From contig JAUNPZ010000011.1 of assembly GCA_030536455.1 (NCBI GenBank), positions 2,256-41,394 on the forward strand: DNA of 39,139 bases, read 5' to 3'. Position 1 is the first letter of the stretch, and every line of letters starts with the position of its first letter. The notes beneath the pieces are model-generated. The model ran no database searches, had not been told where the DNA came from, and worked only from the letters and a program-made list of their open reading frames with translations. This DNA comes from Lachnospiraceae bacterium (GTDB lineage Bacteria; Bacillota; Clostridia; Lachnospirales; Lachnospiraceae). The translations under genes and the position numbers were made by a program. Shown here in pieces: positions 7,369-15,754 of this stretch.

Positions 7369-8451
7369 CTACACCCATAAGATATCACGGTTAATCGTCT
7401 GGTAGAAGAGGCGTCGGATTTCATCCGGCGCTTTTGTCTGCCCTAAAATCCACATCAGCTTGGTGACGGCGGCCTCCAGCGTCATATCGTAGGCTTCGAG
7501 AAGGCCGAATTCCTTCTTGATGTTTTTTCCTACCTCGTAGACGGACATGTTGCTGCCCTCGTTGGTGACCTGGGTGGTCATCACGACGGTTTTCCCCAGG
7601 CTGATCCAGTGGGCGATGGCGCTGTGGAAGTCGCCGGGAGCGTCAAAACCGTCAGAGCTGTCAAAGCCGTCAAAGCTGTCATCGGAGGCGCAGCCGGCGG
7701 CCGTCTGATAGGTGGGAAGCCCGCCGACTCCGAAGGATTCGATGATTACGCCGTCGTAATGCCGGGCCATGAAGTTTAAAAGGTCCGCGTTGGTGGAGGG
7801 AATCAGCTTTAAAAGGCCCACATTGGGATTCATCTGATTATAAAACCTCACATCCCCGCAGATGCGGTCCTTGTCGTCCAGATAGAACAGGATGTGGTCC
7901 TCCTGAATGGTGGCGATGTAAGGAAAATTAATGCTGGAAAATGCATTATAGCTTTTGGTCCGCACCTTCTTTCCGCGAGTCCCGGCAATCACCTTGCCGT
8001 CAAATACGATATTTACTCCATGGGCCTTCTCGCAGGAGGCGAAGCGGAGGCTGTCCATCAGATTGGTTTTCGCATCGGTAATCTCCATGTCGATGGGCTT
8101 CTGCGCGCCGGTGACTACGATGGGCTTTCTGGAGTTCTGTACCAGATAGGACAGGGCCGCCGCCGTGTAGGCCATGGTGTCGGTGCCGTGGCAGATGACA
8201 AAGCCGTCAAAGTCATCGTAATTCGCCTCCAGCAGCCGGGAAATCACCAGCCAGTGTCCGGGCTGTATGTTGGTGCTGTCGATGTTAAAGGCCTGGATGG
8301 CCTCAATCTGGCAGAATTCCCTGGAACCGGGTACATATTGAATCAGCTCCTGGCTGGAAAGCAGCGGCTTTAAGCCGGCATCGCTTCTGCAGCAGGCGAT
8401 GGTGCCGCCGGTGGCAATCATAAGAATCCGTTTTTTATCTGCGGTTTTCAT
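7369..8451 (-). CDS. Type I L-asparaginase
   Basis: Hydrolyses asparagine to aspartate and ammonia; no signal peptide, so a cytoplasmic AnsA-like enzyme. The 360-aa protein has the nucleophile motif TGGTIA (14-19, Thr17) and the second catalytic motif HGTDTM (Thr90-Asp91). A TGAQKPIDMEITDAKTN segment follows. GGAGG lies nine bases before the ATG. It is unusual in carrying a low-complexity insert rich in Asp, Phe, Gly and Ser (SFDGFDSSDGFDAPGDF) between the GVGGLPTYQ segment and IAHWISLGK, encoded by an 18-bp duplication. The insert is in frame and does not interrupt catalytic motifs. The gene is monocistronic and divergent from cls. Confidence 0.9.
   Translation of the reverse strand: MKTADKKRILMIATGGTIACCRSDAGLKPLLSSQELIQYVPGSREFCQIEAIQAFNIDSTNIQPGHWLVISRLLEANYDDFDGFVICHGTDTMAYTAAALSYLVQNSRKPIVVTGAQKPIDMEITDAKTNLMDSLRFASCEKAHGVNIVFDGKVIAGTRGKKVRTKSYNAFSSINFPYIATIQEDHILFYLDDKDRICGDVRFYNQMNPNVGLLKLIPSTNADLLNFMARHYDGVIIESFGVGGLPTYQTAAGCASDDSFDGFDSSDGFDAPGDFHSAIAHWISLGKTVVMTTQVTNEGSNMSVYEVGKNIKKEFGLLEAYDMTLEAAVTKLMWILGQTKAPDEIRRLFYQTINRDILWV
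7642..7677 (-). repeat. 18-bp tandem duplication inside the asparaginase gene
   Basis: Two 18-bp units (7642-7659 and 7660-7677) differ at two positions. Each is built from two GTCARA-type 9-mers, so four related 9-mers stand in tandem. On the coding strand they encode SFDGFD/SSDGFD. The pattern looks like replication slippage within a surface loop. Confidence 0.75.
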
Positions 8452-8526
8452 AAAACCAATCCTCCGTAATCGAGCATGTATTTTCGGAAATCAGTATATC
8501 ATAAGCCTGTGCGGCTGGCAATCAGA

Positions 8527-8555
8527 TGTACATTTATGGGAAAATATGTTATGAT
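8527..8555 (+). promoter_or_regulatory. Predicted cls promoter
   Basis: TGTACA (8527-8532, weak), 17 bp, TATGAT (8550-8555). Predicted transcription start about 8562, which argues against translation from the ATG at 8562. Confidence 0.45.
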
Positions 8556-8591
8556 TGAAAAATGGGGGGCGGAAAGGAGCTGGTGGCGGAC

Positions 8592-10175
8592 ATGCCGGAG
8601 TTATTTGGTGTTTTCAGAGCGGAGCTTGCGGAGAGCTGGGTCTGGTTCATCCGCAATATCTTGTTTCTGAATCTGTTTTTCAGTATTGTGATTATCTTTT
8701 TTCAGCGCCGTGACCCGAAAAGTGTGTGGACATGGCTGTTTGCCTTAAACTTTATTCCGGTATTCGGGGTTTTGTTCTATCTGCTGTTCGGGCAGGATTT
8801 CCGGAAGAGCAAGATGTTCCGGATTAAAGGCGTAGAGGACCGTCTCCAGTATTCCATCCGGAATCAGGAGACAATTATCCGGGAGTACCATGCCATGGAA
8901 GCAAATGACCGGATTATTGAGGATTACAGCAGCATGGTGCTCTATAATCTGGAAAGCTCCGGGGCGGTTTTAACTATAAGGAACGACCTGGAGATTTTTA
9001 CCGACGGGGAGCAGAAATTCGAGGATCTGCGGCAGGAGCTTCGGAAGGCGAAGCATTACATTCATCTGCAGTATTATATCATCAAAAATGACGAGGTGTT
9101 CGATTCCATCGTGCCGATTCTTCTGGAAAAGGTGAAGGAGGGCGTGGAGGTCCGGGTGCTGGCGGACGGAATGGGAGGCGGCCGCTTTATGCCGAAGAAG
9201 CGCTGGCAGGAGCTTCGGGATGCCGGGATACAGGTGGGCATCTTCTTTCCTCCTATTTTAGGACGGCTTCAGCTCCGGGTGAATTACCGGAACCACCGGA
9301 AGATCGTGGTCATCGACGGCGAGGTGGGGTATGTGGGCGGATTTAATATCGGCCGGGAATACATCTCCAGGGACCCTAAGTTCGGTTACTGGAGAGACAC
9401 CCATCTGAAAATCCGGGGAGACGCGGTGATGGGGCTTCAGATTCGGTTTGCCCTGGACTGGAATTATGCGGTCCATGAAAATCTTTTCCTTCACAGCCGG
9501 TATTTCCAGGCGGCGGGGGATTCCACGGAGAACGGTGTGCTGGACCTGGAGCGGAACTTCTTAAAGGAACTGAGAGAGAATGGGAAGGCGCCGTGGCAGG
9601 ACCCCGGCTACATGAACGTGGACAAGGCCATCGGCATCCAGATTATCAGCAGCGGGCCGGATACGGCGACGAAGAACATCCGGGACAATTACCTGCAGCT
9701 GTTCCACAAGGCCAAGAATCACATCTATATCCAGACCCCGTACTTTGTGCCGGATGACGCGATTTTGTCGGCCCTTAAGATTGCCGCCCGCTCCGGCGTG
9801 GATGTGCGGCTGATGATTCCCTGCAAGCCGGACCACCCGTTCGTGTACTGGGCCACCTATTCCTATGCCGGGGAGCTGATCGAGGCCGGGGCCAGGTGCT
9901 ATATATACGAGAATGGCTTCCTTCATGCCAAGGGCATCATGGTGGACGGCATGGTGAGCTGCTACGGAACGGCTAATATGGATATCCGAAGCTTTGAACT
10001 GAACTTTGAGGTCAATGCGGTGATTTACGACGAGGGAGCCACGGAGAAGCTGGAGCAGGCATTCTTAGATGACCTGCCTCATTGCCTGGAGATTACCAGG
10101 GAGCGCTACCGGAACCGGAGGCTGCTTATCCGGATAAAGGAGCAGTTCTGCCGGCTGCTGTCCCCGCTGCTGTAA
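8592..10175 (+). CDS. cls: Cardiolipin synthase (phospholipase D family)
   Basis: Membrane enzyme that condenses two phosphatidylglycerols into cardiolipin and glycerol. Two hydrophobic helices (about 18-37 and 46-66, the PLDc_N region) precede two phospholipase D domains. Their HKD motifs read HRKIVVID (His235, followed by GGFN) and HAKGIMVDG (His445, followed by TANMD). Total length is about 527 aa, normal for bacterial Cls. The start is uncertain: ATG 8592 lies 12 bases after AAAGGAG; GTG 8583 is only three bases after it; ATG 8562 coincides with the predicted transcription start. Residue numbers use 8592. A CmpB-like protein gene follows 71 bp downstream. Confidence 0.93.
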   Translation: MPELFGVFRAELAESWVWFIRNILFLNLFFSIVIIFFQRRDPKSVWTWLFALNFIPVFGVLFYLLFGQDFRKSKMFRIKGVEDRLQYSIRNQETIIREYHAMEANDRIIEDYSSMVLYNLESSGAVLTIRNDLEIFTDGEQKFEDLRQELRKAKHYIHLQYYIIKNDEVFDSIVPILLEKVKEGVEVRVLADGMGGGRFMPKKRWQELRDAGIQVGIFFPPILGRLQLRVNYRNHRKIVVIDGEVGYVGGFNIGREYISRDPKFGYWRDTHLKIRGDAVMGLQIRFALDWNYAVHENLFLHSRYFQAAGDSTENGVLDLERNFLKELRENGKAPWQDPGYMNVDKAIGIQIISSGPDTATKNIRDNYLQLFHKAKNHIYIQTPYFVPDDAILSALKIAARSGVDVRLMIPCKPDHPFVYWATYSYAGELIEAGARCYIYENGFLHAKGIMVDGMVSCYGTANMDIRSFELNFEVNAVIYDEGATEKLEQAFLDDLPHCLEITRERYRNRRLLIRIKEQFCRLLSPLL

Positions 10176-10246
10176 AATGCGCGGAGCAAAGGCGTAAGCT
10201 TTAAAATTTCAGGTATATTCCAAATGGGACGGCGCATACTAAGCCC

Positions 10247-10741
10247 ATGGAAAAGATATGGAAAAATTTTTTGAAATGTGGAACCGCCGGATGGTGTCTG
10301 GAGATTTTATTTACCTCTGTGGAGTCCATCCTGACCCAGGACTGGCGGCTGATGGGGAAGACCTCCCTTTTGATGTTTCCCATCTACGGGCTGGGGGCGT
10401 TGCTCTGGCCCATCGGACAGATGACCGACCGGTGGCTTCGGACCGGGGCGGAGCGGCTTTCCGGCATCCGGCAGGCGGCGCGCCGGGACCTGGTCCTGCG
10501 CCACGGCATGATGGATATGGTGCTGATTTTTTCGGCGGAGTATCTGTTCGGCTTCTGGCTTAGGCGGCTGGGAATCTGCCCCTGGGATTACAGCGGCAGG
10601 CCGACGAATGTAAATGGGCTGATCCGGCTGGATTTCGCGCCGCTCTGGTTTTTTACCGGGCTGCTTTTTGAGGCCATCGCCGGCGGGGCGGAAACGTCCG
10701 GAAGAAAATTGGAAAAACAGGACCGTCAGGGTTGTAATTAA
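10247..10741 (+). CDS. CmpB-like membrane protein (putative ABC-transporter type IV family)
   Basis: A 164-aa membrane protein resembling Pfam PF06541. It has the opening GTAGWCLEILFTSV helix, a MFPIYGLGALL helix and the characteristic WDYSGRPTNVNGLIRLDFAPLWF segment ending in a membrane helix. About four transmembrane segments are visible. The family name suggests a transporter, but function is not established. No convincing ribosome site precedes the ATG, so the start is tentative; an overlapping ORF in another frame (10258-10563) lacks these motifs. It may be read through from cls. The next promoter (10732) overlaps its stop codon. Confidence 0.75.
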   Translation: MEKIWKNFLKCGTAGWCLEILFTSVESILTQDWRLMGKTSLLMFPIYGLGALLWPIGQMTDRWLRTGAERLSGIRQAARRDLVLRHGMMDMVLIFSAEYLFGFWLRRLGICPWDYSGRPTNVNGLIRLDFAPLWFFTGLLFEAIAGGAETSGRKLEKQDRQGCN

Positions 10742-10760
10742 AACTCACCTCTTATATAAT
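10732..10760 (+). promoter_or_regulatory. Promoter of plsC-pheA
   Basis: TTGTAA (10732-10737), 17 bp, TATAAT (10755-10760). The -35 element overlaps the end of the upstream coding sequence. It would drive plsC, pheA and possibly the DUF815 gene. Confidence 0.7.
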
Positions 10761-10826
10761 CATGTGTAAGAAATACCATAGCCGCAGTTTTAGCTGAGGT
10801 TAAAAAACGAATGAGAGGTATATCAA

Positions 10827-11576
10827 ATGATAAGAGTGATACTTGTTGCCCTGACACTGGTCCTGTTTTTGATTTTCAGTATTCCGGTGATTCTTTTTGA
10901 AAATGTGAGGAGAAAGAGTCATCTGGAGTCCAGCCGCCGCCAGAGTCTTTCCATCGTGCAGTTCATGTTCCGGCTGATTCTTAAGATTTCCGGCGTGAAG
11001 GTGAAGGTAGAGGGCTGGGAGAACATCCCAAAGGACCAGGCGGTCCTGTATGTGGGAAATCACAGAAGCTATTTTGACATCCTGGTGGGCTACACCACGG
11101 TTCCGGGTCTGATGGGCTTTGTGGCGAAGAAGGAGATGGAGCAGATTCCGCTTTTGAAGAACTGGATGGACCTGGTGGAATGCCTGTTCCTGGACCGGAA
11201 AAACATCAAGGAAGGGTTAAAGACCATTCTGGCCGGTATAGAGAAGGTGAAGAATGGAATTTCTATCTGGATTTTCCCGGAGGGAACCCGGAACAAACAT
11301 GCAGACCGGACGGAGCTGCTTCCATTTAAGGAGGGAAGCTTAAAGATTGCGGAAAAATCCGGCTGCCCGGTGATTCCGGTGGCGATAACCGGGACGGCGG
11401 ATGTATTTGAAAAGCATGTGCCGTTTATCCGCCCGCATCAGGTGACGGTGCGCTACGGAAAGCCGATTTACTTAAAGACGCTGCCGCCGGAGCAGAAGAA
11501 GCACAGCGGCGCCTACACCAGAGAGGTGATTATCGGAATGCTGAAGGATATGGATGACATGGGAGAAGACAGATGA
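10827..11576 (+). CDS. plsC: 1-acyl-sn-glycerol-3-phosphate acyltransferase
   Basis: Transfers an acyl chain to lysophosphatidic acid to make phosphatidic acid, on the inner face of the membrane. The 249-aa protein opens with a hydrophobic helix (residues ~2-22). It has the catalytic NHRSYFD box (HX4D, near residue 75), a central FLDRKN-type block, the FPEGTR box (about 151-156) and the VIPVAITGT block. Length and motif order are typical of PlsC. GAGAGG lies eight bases before the ATG. Its last codon overlaps the pheA start (ATGA), so a lipid gene and an aromatic amino acid gene are translationally linked. Confidence 0.93.
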   Translation: MIRVILVALTLVLFLIFSIPVILFENVRRKSHLESSRRQSLSIVQFMFRLILKISGVKVKVEGWENIPKDQAVLYVGNHRSYFDILVGYTTVPGLMGFVAKKEMEQIPLLKNWMDLVECLFLDRKNIKEGLKTILAGIEKVKNGISIWIFPEGTRNKHADRTELLPFKEGSLKIAEKSGCPVIPVAITGTADVFEKHVPFIRPHQVTVRYGKPIYLKTLPPEQKKHSGAYTREVIIGMLKDMDDMGEDR

Positions 11577-12712
11577 TGAAGACACTTGATTTACAGGAAA
11601 TCAGAGGCCGGCTGGATGAAGTGGATAAAGAGCTGGTGGAGTTATTTGAGAAGAGGATGAAGCTCTGCGCGGATGTGGCGGAGTATAAGATCGAAACCGG
11701 AAAGGCCGTTTATGACCCGGTGCGGGAGAAGGAAAAGCTGATGGCGGTGCGGAGCATGGCGAAAAGCCCATTTACCGAGATTGCGGTGGGCGAGCTGTTC
11801 TCCCAGATGATGACGGTCAGCCGCCGGTATCAGTACCAGCTTATGGGCTCTTACGGAAAACGGGCGGAGACCGGATTCCGCCTGGTGGAAAATCTGCCCA
11901 CCGCAGGCGTGCGGGTGGTGTATCAGGGCGTGGAAGGCGCTTACAGCCATGCGGCGGCCTTAAAGGTGTTCGGGGACCAGGTGGATGCCTATCACGTTCC
12001 GGCCTGGGAGGACGCCATGCAGGAGGTGGCACAGGGAAGAGCCGCTTACGCGGTGCTGCCTATTGAAAATTCTTCTGCCGGAGCGGTGATTGATAATTAC
12101 GACCTGCTGTTAAAGTATGAGAATTATATCGTGGCGGAGACGGAGCTTCCCATCAGCCATGCGCTGTTAGGACTGCCGGAGGCGGAGATTTCGGATATCC
12201 GGACCGTGTATTCCCATCCGCAGGGGCTGATGCAGTGCAGCGAATTCTTAAACACCCACCGGGAATGGAAGCAGATGAGCCTGGAGAATACGGCGGTAGC
12301 GGCGAAGAAGGTGCTGGAGGATGGAAAAAAGAGCCAGGCGGCCATCGCCAGCGAGACTGCCGGAAAGCTTTACGGCCTGAAGGTGCTTCAGCCGGGCGTG
12401 AACCATAACCATGCGAATACCACCCGGTTTATCGTACTGGCCAGGGAGCCGATGTACCGGCTGGACGCCGGCAAGGTGAGCATCTGCTTTGAGGCGCCCC
12501 ATGTCAGCGGTTCCCTCTACAACATGCTGGGCCATTTTATCTACAATCATGTGAATATGGTGATGATTCAGTCCAGACCGATTCTGGAGCGGAACTGGGA
12601 GTACCGGTTCTTCGTGGATATCGAGGGCTCCTTAAGCGATGCCCAGGTGCAGAACGCGCTGCTAGGCATTCAGAATGAAGCGGTGAATCTGCGGATCCTG
12701 GGAAATTATTAA
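11573..12712 (+). CDS. pheA: Bifunctional chorismate mutase / prephenate dehydratase
   Basis: Converts chorismate to prephenate and then to phenylpyruvate, the committed route to phenylalanine; cytoplasmic. The 379-aa protein has three parts. Residues 1-90 are an AroQ-type chorismate mutase (LDEVDKELVELFEKRMKLC). Residues about 110-290 are the prephenate dehydratase (QGVEGAYSHAAALKVFG, AVLPIENSSAGAV, NTTRFIVLA). Residues about 300-379 are the ACT regulatory domain. The phenylalanine-binding motifs are altered from the E. coli pattern: GSLY replaces GALV, and QSRP replaces ESRP. GGAG lies about eight bases before the start; a second ATG follows immediately. No leader peptide or T-box was found. 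AroC at 4007 supplies its substrate. Confidence 0.95.
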   Translation: MMKTLDLQEIRGRLDEVDKELVELFEKRMKLCADVAEYKIETGKAVYDPVREKEKLMAVRSMAKSPFTEIAVGELFSQMMTVSRRYQYQLMGSYGKRAETGFRLVENLPTAGVRVVYQGVEGAYSHAAALKVFGDQVDAYHVPAWEDAMQEVAQGRAAYAVLPIENSSAGAVIDNYDLLLKYENYIVAETELPISHALLGLPEAEISDIRTVYSHPQGLMQCSEFLNTHREWKQMSLENTAVAAKKVLEDGKKSQAAIASETAGKLYGLKVLQPGVNHNHANTTRFIVLAREPMYRLDAGKVSICFEAPHVSGSLYNMLGHFIYNHVNMVMIQSRPILERNWEYRFFVDIEGSLSDAQVQNALLGIQNEAVNLRILGNY

Positions 12713-12742
12713 GAGGAAAAAGGGACATAAAGAGGCGTACAT

Positions 12743-14014
12743 ATGAAAACACAAGAATTAGTTCTTTATCGAAATTTAAAGTATCAGAAGCTGTTCGAGG
12801 CGATGGAGGGCCTCCTGTCCGGCGCAGAGGAGGCGGGGGAGACGGCATACGCCTGTGCCAATCAGCTGATTGAACTGGCGGTGACCTACGGCTTCGAGGG
12901 AAACCTGTATCACTGCTTCCTGGCATTCTGCCTGGCCAACCATGAGAATGCCTACAGCACCTCCTGCGAGATCCTGGGTCCGGCGGAGGGCTCCCTGTTT
13001 TTGCTGGCGCAGCATGATTTTGAGATATTTAAAAAATTATATGACTATGACATCCGGATTCTGGACGGGAAGGCGGAGGACGGCATCTGGAGCCTGATTG
13101 CGGATTACCGCGCGGCGAAGGAGAACAGCCGGGTATTCAACAAGCGGATCCGGGACCGGATCGTGGAGCTGGCGGTTTCTCTGGAACGGGCGCAGACGAC
13201 CGCAGAGTTTCAGGGGGATGTGACCCAGTTCTATAAAGAATTCGGAGTGGGAAAATTCGGACTGAACAAGGCGTTCCGGATCCTGGAGAAGGACGAGCAG
13301 GCTTACATGGAGCCGATTACCAGCATCGAGCATGTGTATTTAAAGGACCTGGTCGGCTATGAAATCCAGAAGAAAAAGCTGATTGACAACACCGAGGCCT
13401 TCGTGGAGGGCCGGGAGGCGAATAACGTGCTCCTCTACGGCGATGCGGGAACGGGAAAATCCTCCAGCATCAAGGCCATCTTAAACCAGTATTACGACCG
13501 GGGCCTGCGGATCATCGAGGTGTACAAGCACCAGTTCAAGGCGCTTTCCGATGTGCTGGAGCAGGTGAAGGACCGGAATTACAAGTTCATCATCTATATG
13601 GATGACCTGTCCTTCGAGGAATCGGAGCTGGAATACAAGTATCTGAAGGCAATCATCGAGGGCGGCCTGGGAAAGAAGCCGAAAAATGTGCTGATTTACG
13701 CCACCTCTAACCGCCGCCATCTGATTCGGGAGAGCTTCGGGGATAAGAAGCAGCTTTCGGATGATGATATCCATGCAAATGATACCGTTCAGGAGAAGCT
13801 GTCCCTGGTTGCCAGATTCGGCGTAACCATCTACTACGGCGCTCCGGAGCCGAAGGAATTTAAGACAATCGTGAAGGCGCTGGCAGAGCGGAATGGCATC
13901 ACGATGCCGGAGGAGGAGCTGCTTCTAAAGGCAAACCAGTGGGAGTTAAGCCACGGCGGCTTATCCGGGCGCACCGCTTCCCAGTTTATTACCAGTCTGC
14001 TGTCCCGCTCATAA
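12743..14014 (+). CDS. DUF815 AAA+ family ATPase
   Basis: A 423-aa protein. The C-terminal half is the DUF815 (PF05673) AAA+ ATPase: Walker A GDAGTGKSS near 233-241, Walker B FIIYMDDLSFEE, a sensor region LIYATSNRRHLIRE, and the DIHANDTVQEKLSLVARFG arginine-finger/second region of homology. The N-terminal ~190 residues are helical and without recognisable motifs. Function is unknown; the family is widespread and resembles AAA+ remodelling ATPases. AGAGG lies seven bases before the ATG. It follows pheA by 30 bp, so it may be co-transcribed with it. A new regulatory region (14058) separates it from ppx. Confidence 0.9.
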   Translation: MKTQELVLYRNLKYQKLFEAMEGLLSGAEEAGETAYACANQLIELAVTYGFEGNLYHCFLAFCLANHENAYSTSCEILGPAEGSLFLLAQHDFEIFKKLYDYDIRILDGKAEDGIWSLIADYRAAKENSRVFNKRIRDRIVELAVSLERAQTTAEFQGDVTQFYKEFGVGKFGLNKAFRILEKDEQAYMEPITSIEHVYLKDLVGYEIQKKKLIDNTEAFVEGREANNVLLYGDAGTGKSSSIKAILNQYYDRGLRIIEVYKHQFKALSDVLEQVKDRNYKFIIYMDDLSFEESELEYKYLKAIIEGGLGKKPKNVLIYATSNRRHLIRESFGDKKQLSDDDIHANDTVQEKLSLVARFGVTIYYGAPEPKEFKTIVKALAERNGITMPEEELLLKANQWELSHGGLSGRTASQFITSLLSRS

Positions 14015-14057
14015 AGGATTCGAGGCAGCGCTGGTATGAAACTGCCAGATACTAAGA

Positions 14058-14123
14058 TTTTACAAGAATTTTACATAAGTTTCACACAAACTTGCGGCAC
14101 AAAACCGACAGGGAACTTATACT
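14058..14123 (+). promoter_or_regulatory. Pho-box-like array and promoter of ppx-ppk
   Basis: Three direct repeats with exact 11-bp spacing: TTTTACA (14058), TTTTACA (14069) and TTTCACA (14080). They match the TTNACA-N5 pattern of PhoP/PhoB-type binding sites. A TATACT -10 lies at 14118-14123, with no good -35 at the correct spacing, as expected of an activator-dependent promoter. Distances from repeat starts to the -10 are 60, 49 and 38 bp. Confidence 0.7.
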
Positions 14124-14168
14124 GGAAGTACGTCTCTTGGAAAAATACGGGACAGGAGGAAAAGTATT

Positions 14169-15740
14169 ATGGCCATACAGACATTTGCGGCAATTGATGT
14201 AGGCTCCTTTGAAGTGGAGCTTGGTATTTACGAGATTTCGAATAAATACGGAATCCGGTCCATCGACCATGTGCGGCATGTGATTGCTCTTGGAAAGGAT
14301 ACCTACAGCCACGGCAAAATCAGCTACGAGCTGGTGGAGGAGCTGTGTCAGGTGTTAAAGGGCTTTTCCGGCATCATGAAGAGCTACAAGGTGACAAGCT
14401 ATAAGGCATATGCCACCAGCGCGCTGCGTGACGCGAAGAATAATCAGATTATTCTGGACCAGATTCTGGTCCGCACCGGCATTGATGTGAAATTGATCAG
14501 CAACTCCGAACAGCGGTTTTTAAGCTATAAGGCAATCGCGTCCAAGGAGCAGGAATTTAACACCATTATCCAGAAGGGAACGGCAATCGTGGATGTGGGA
14601 TTCGGCAGCATGCAGCTTTCTCTGTTTGATAAGGACTCTCTGGTTTCCACCCAGAACCTGCCGTTAGGCGCACTGCGGATCCAGGAGCTGATTTCCCGCA
14701 TCCCGGCCAATCTGGAAACCCATCGGCAGCTGATTGAGGAGATCGTGGACAATGAGCTGTTTACCTTCCGCAAGATGTATCTGAAGGACCGGAACATCCA
14801 GAATCTGATTGGAATCGGAGATAACTCCCTGTATCTGTTCAAGCGGGCGCTGGCAGGGGATAAGCCGGTGCCGGATAAGATGACAGCGGAGGATGTAAAC
14901 CGTTTTTATGAGGTGCTCTGCCAGATGGATCTGGAGACGGTGGAGGACACCTTCGGCGTAGGCGAGGAATACGCCGAGCTGATGTTCCCAGGTGCGATCA
15001 TCTATAAGCGGATTATGGAAATCACGGGAGCGGAGCAGTTCTGGCTGCCGGGCATCCGTCTCTGCGACGGAATTGTGGCCGAGTATGCGGAGCAGATCCG
15101 CCAGGTAAAGTTTAAGCATGATTTTGAAAATGATATCCTGGCTGCGTCCCGGAATATGGCGAAGCGGTATAAATGCCACAACGCCCATAACCAGGCCTTA
15201 GAGCAGTATGCCATGGACATTTTTGATACCATGCGCCGGTATCACGGCATGACCGCCAGAGACAAGCTGCTGCTTCGGATTGCGGTGCAGCTTCACGCCT
15301 GCGGCAAGTTTATCAGCATGAAGAATTCCAATGAATGCGCCTACAATATCATCATGTCAACGGAGATTATCGGTCTGAGCCATTTAGAGCGGGAAATCAT
15401 CGCCAATGTGGTCCGCTATAACATCCGGGACTTTGACTATAACCAGGTATCCCTGGAGGCGGACATCTATAAGGATGCGGCCGGACAGTTCAGCGCCAAT
15501 GATATCACCATCAAGATTGCCAAGCTGACGGCTATCCTTCGTCTGGCGAACTCCATGGACCGGAGCCATCAGGAAAAGCTGGCCGGCTGCAAGGCAGTAA
15601 TCCGGGACGGACAGCTTGTGATTACGACGGATTATCCGGGAGATATCGCGCTGGAGCAGATGTCATTTAACCAGAAGGCCGATTTCTTTGAGGAAATCTT
15701 CGGAATCCGTCCGGTGCTGAAGCAGAAGCGCCGGATATAA
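14169..15740 (+). CDS. ppx: Ppx/GppA-family exopolyphosphatase with C-terminal HD-type domain
   Basis: Predicted to remove terminal phosphates from polyphosphate, or hydrolyse pppGpp; cytoplasmic. The 523-aa protein has the sugar-kinase/Hsp70-like actin fold in its first ~300 residues: AAIDVGSFEVELGIYEI (phosphate 1 loop) and GTAIVDVGFGSMQLSLFD (phosphate 2 loop). The C-terminal ~200 residues are an HD-type helical domain (LLLRIAVQLHACGKFI), as in long Ppx/GppA proteins. AGGAGG lies eight bases before the ATG. The gene precedes ppk by 14 bp, an operon pairing that favours polyphosphate over pppGpp as substrate. Control is probably by phosphate through the upstream Pho-box-like array. Confidence 0.9.
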   Translation: MAIQTFAAIDVGSFEVELGIYEISNKYGIRSIDHVRHVIALGKDTYSHGKISYELVEELCQVLKGFSGIMKSYKVTSYKAYATSALRDAKNNQIILDQILVRTGIDVKLISNSEQRFLSYKAIASKEQEFNTIIQKGTAIVDVGFGSMQLSLFDKDSLVSTQNLPLGALRIQELISRIPANLETHRQLIEEIVDNELFTFRKMYLKDRNIQNLIGIGDNSLYLFKRALAGDKPVPDKMTAEDVNRFYEVLCQMDLETVEDTFGVGEEYAELMFPGAIIYKRIMEITGAEQFWLPGIRLCDGIVAEYAEQIRQVKFKHDFENDILAASRNMAKRYKCHNAHNQALEQYAMDIFDTMRRYHGMTARDKLLLRIAVQLHACGKFISMKNSNECAYNIIMSTEIIGLSHLEREIIANVVRYNIRDFDYNQVSLEADIYKDAAGQFSANDITIKIAKLTAILRLANSMDRSHQEKLAGCKAVIRDGQLVITTDYPGDIALEQMSFNQKADFFEEIFGIRPVLKQKRRI

Positions 15741-15754
15741 AATAGGAGGACATT

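Noticed and set aside
11500..11600. T-box or phenylalanine attenuator before pheA
   Set aside because: pheA overlaps plsC; there is no leader space, stem series or antiterminator sequence.
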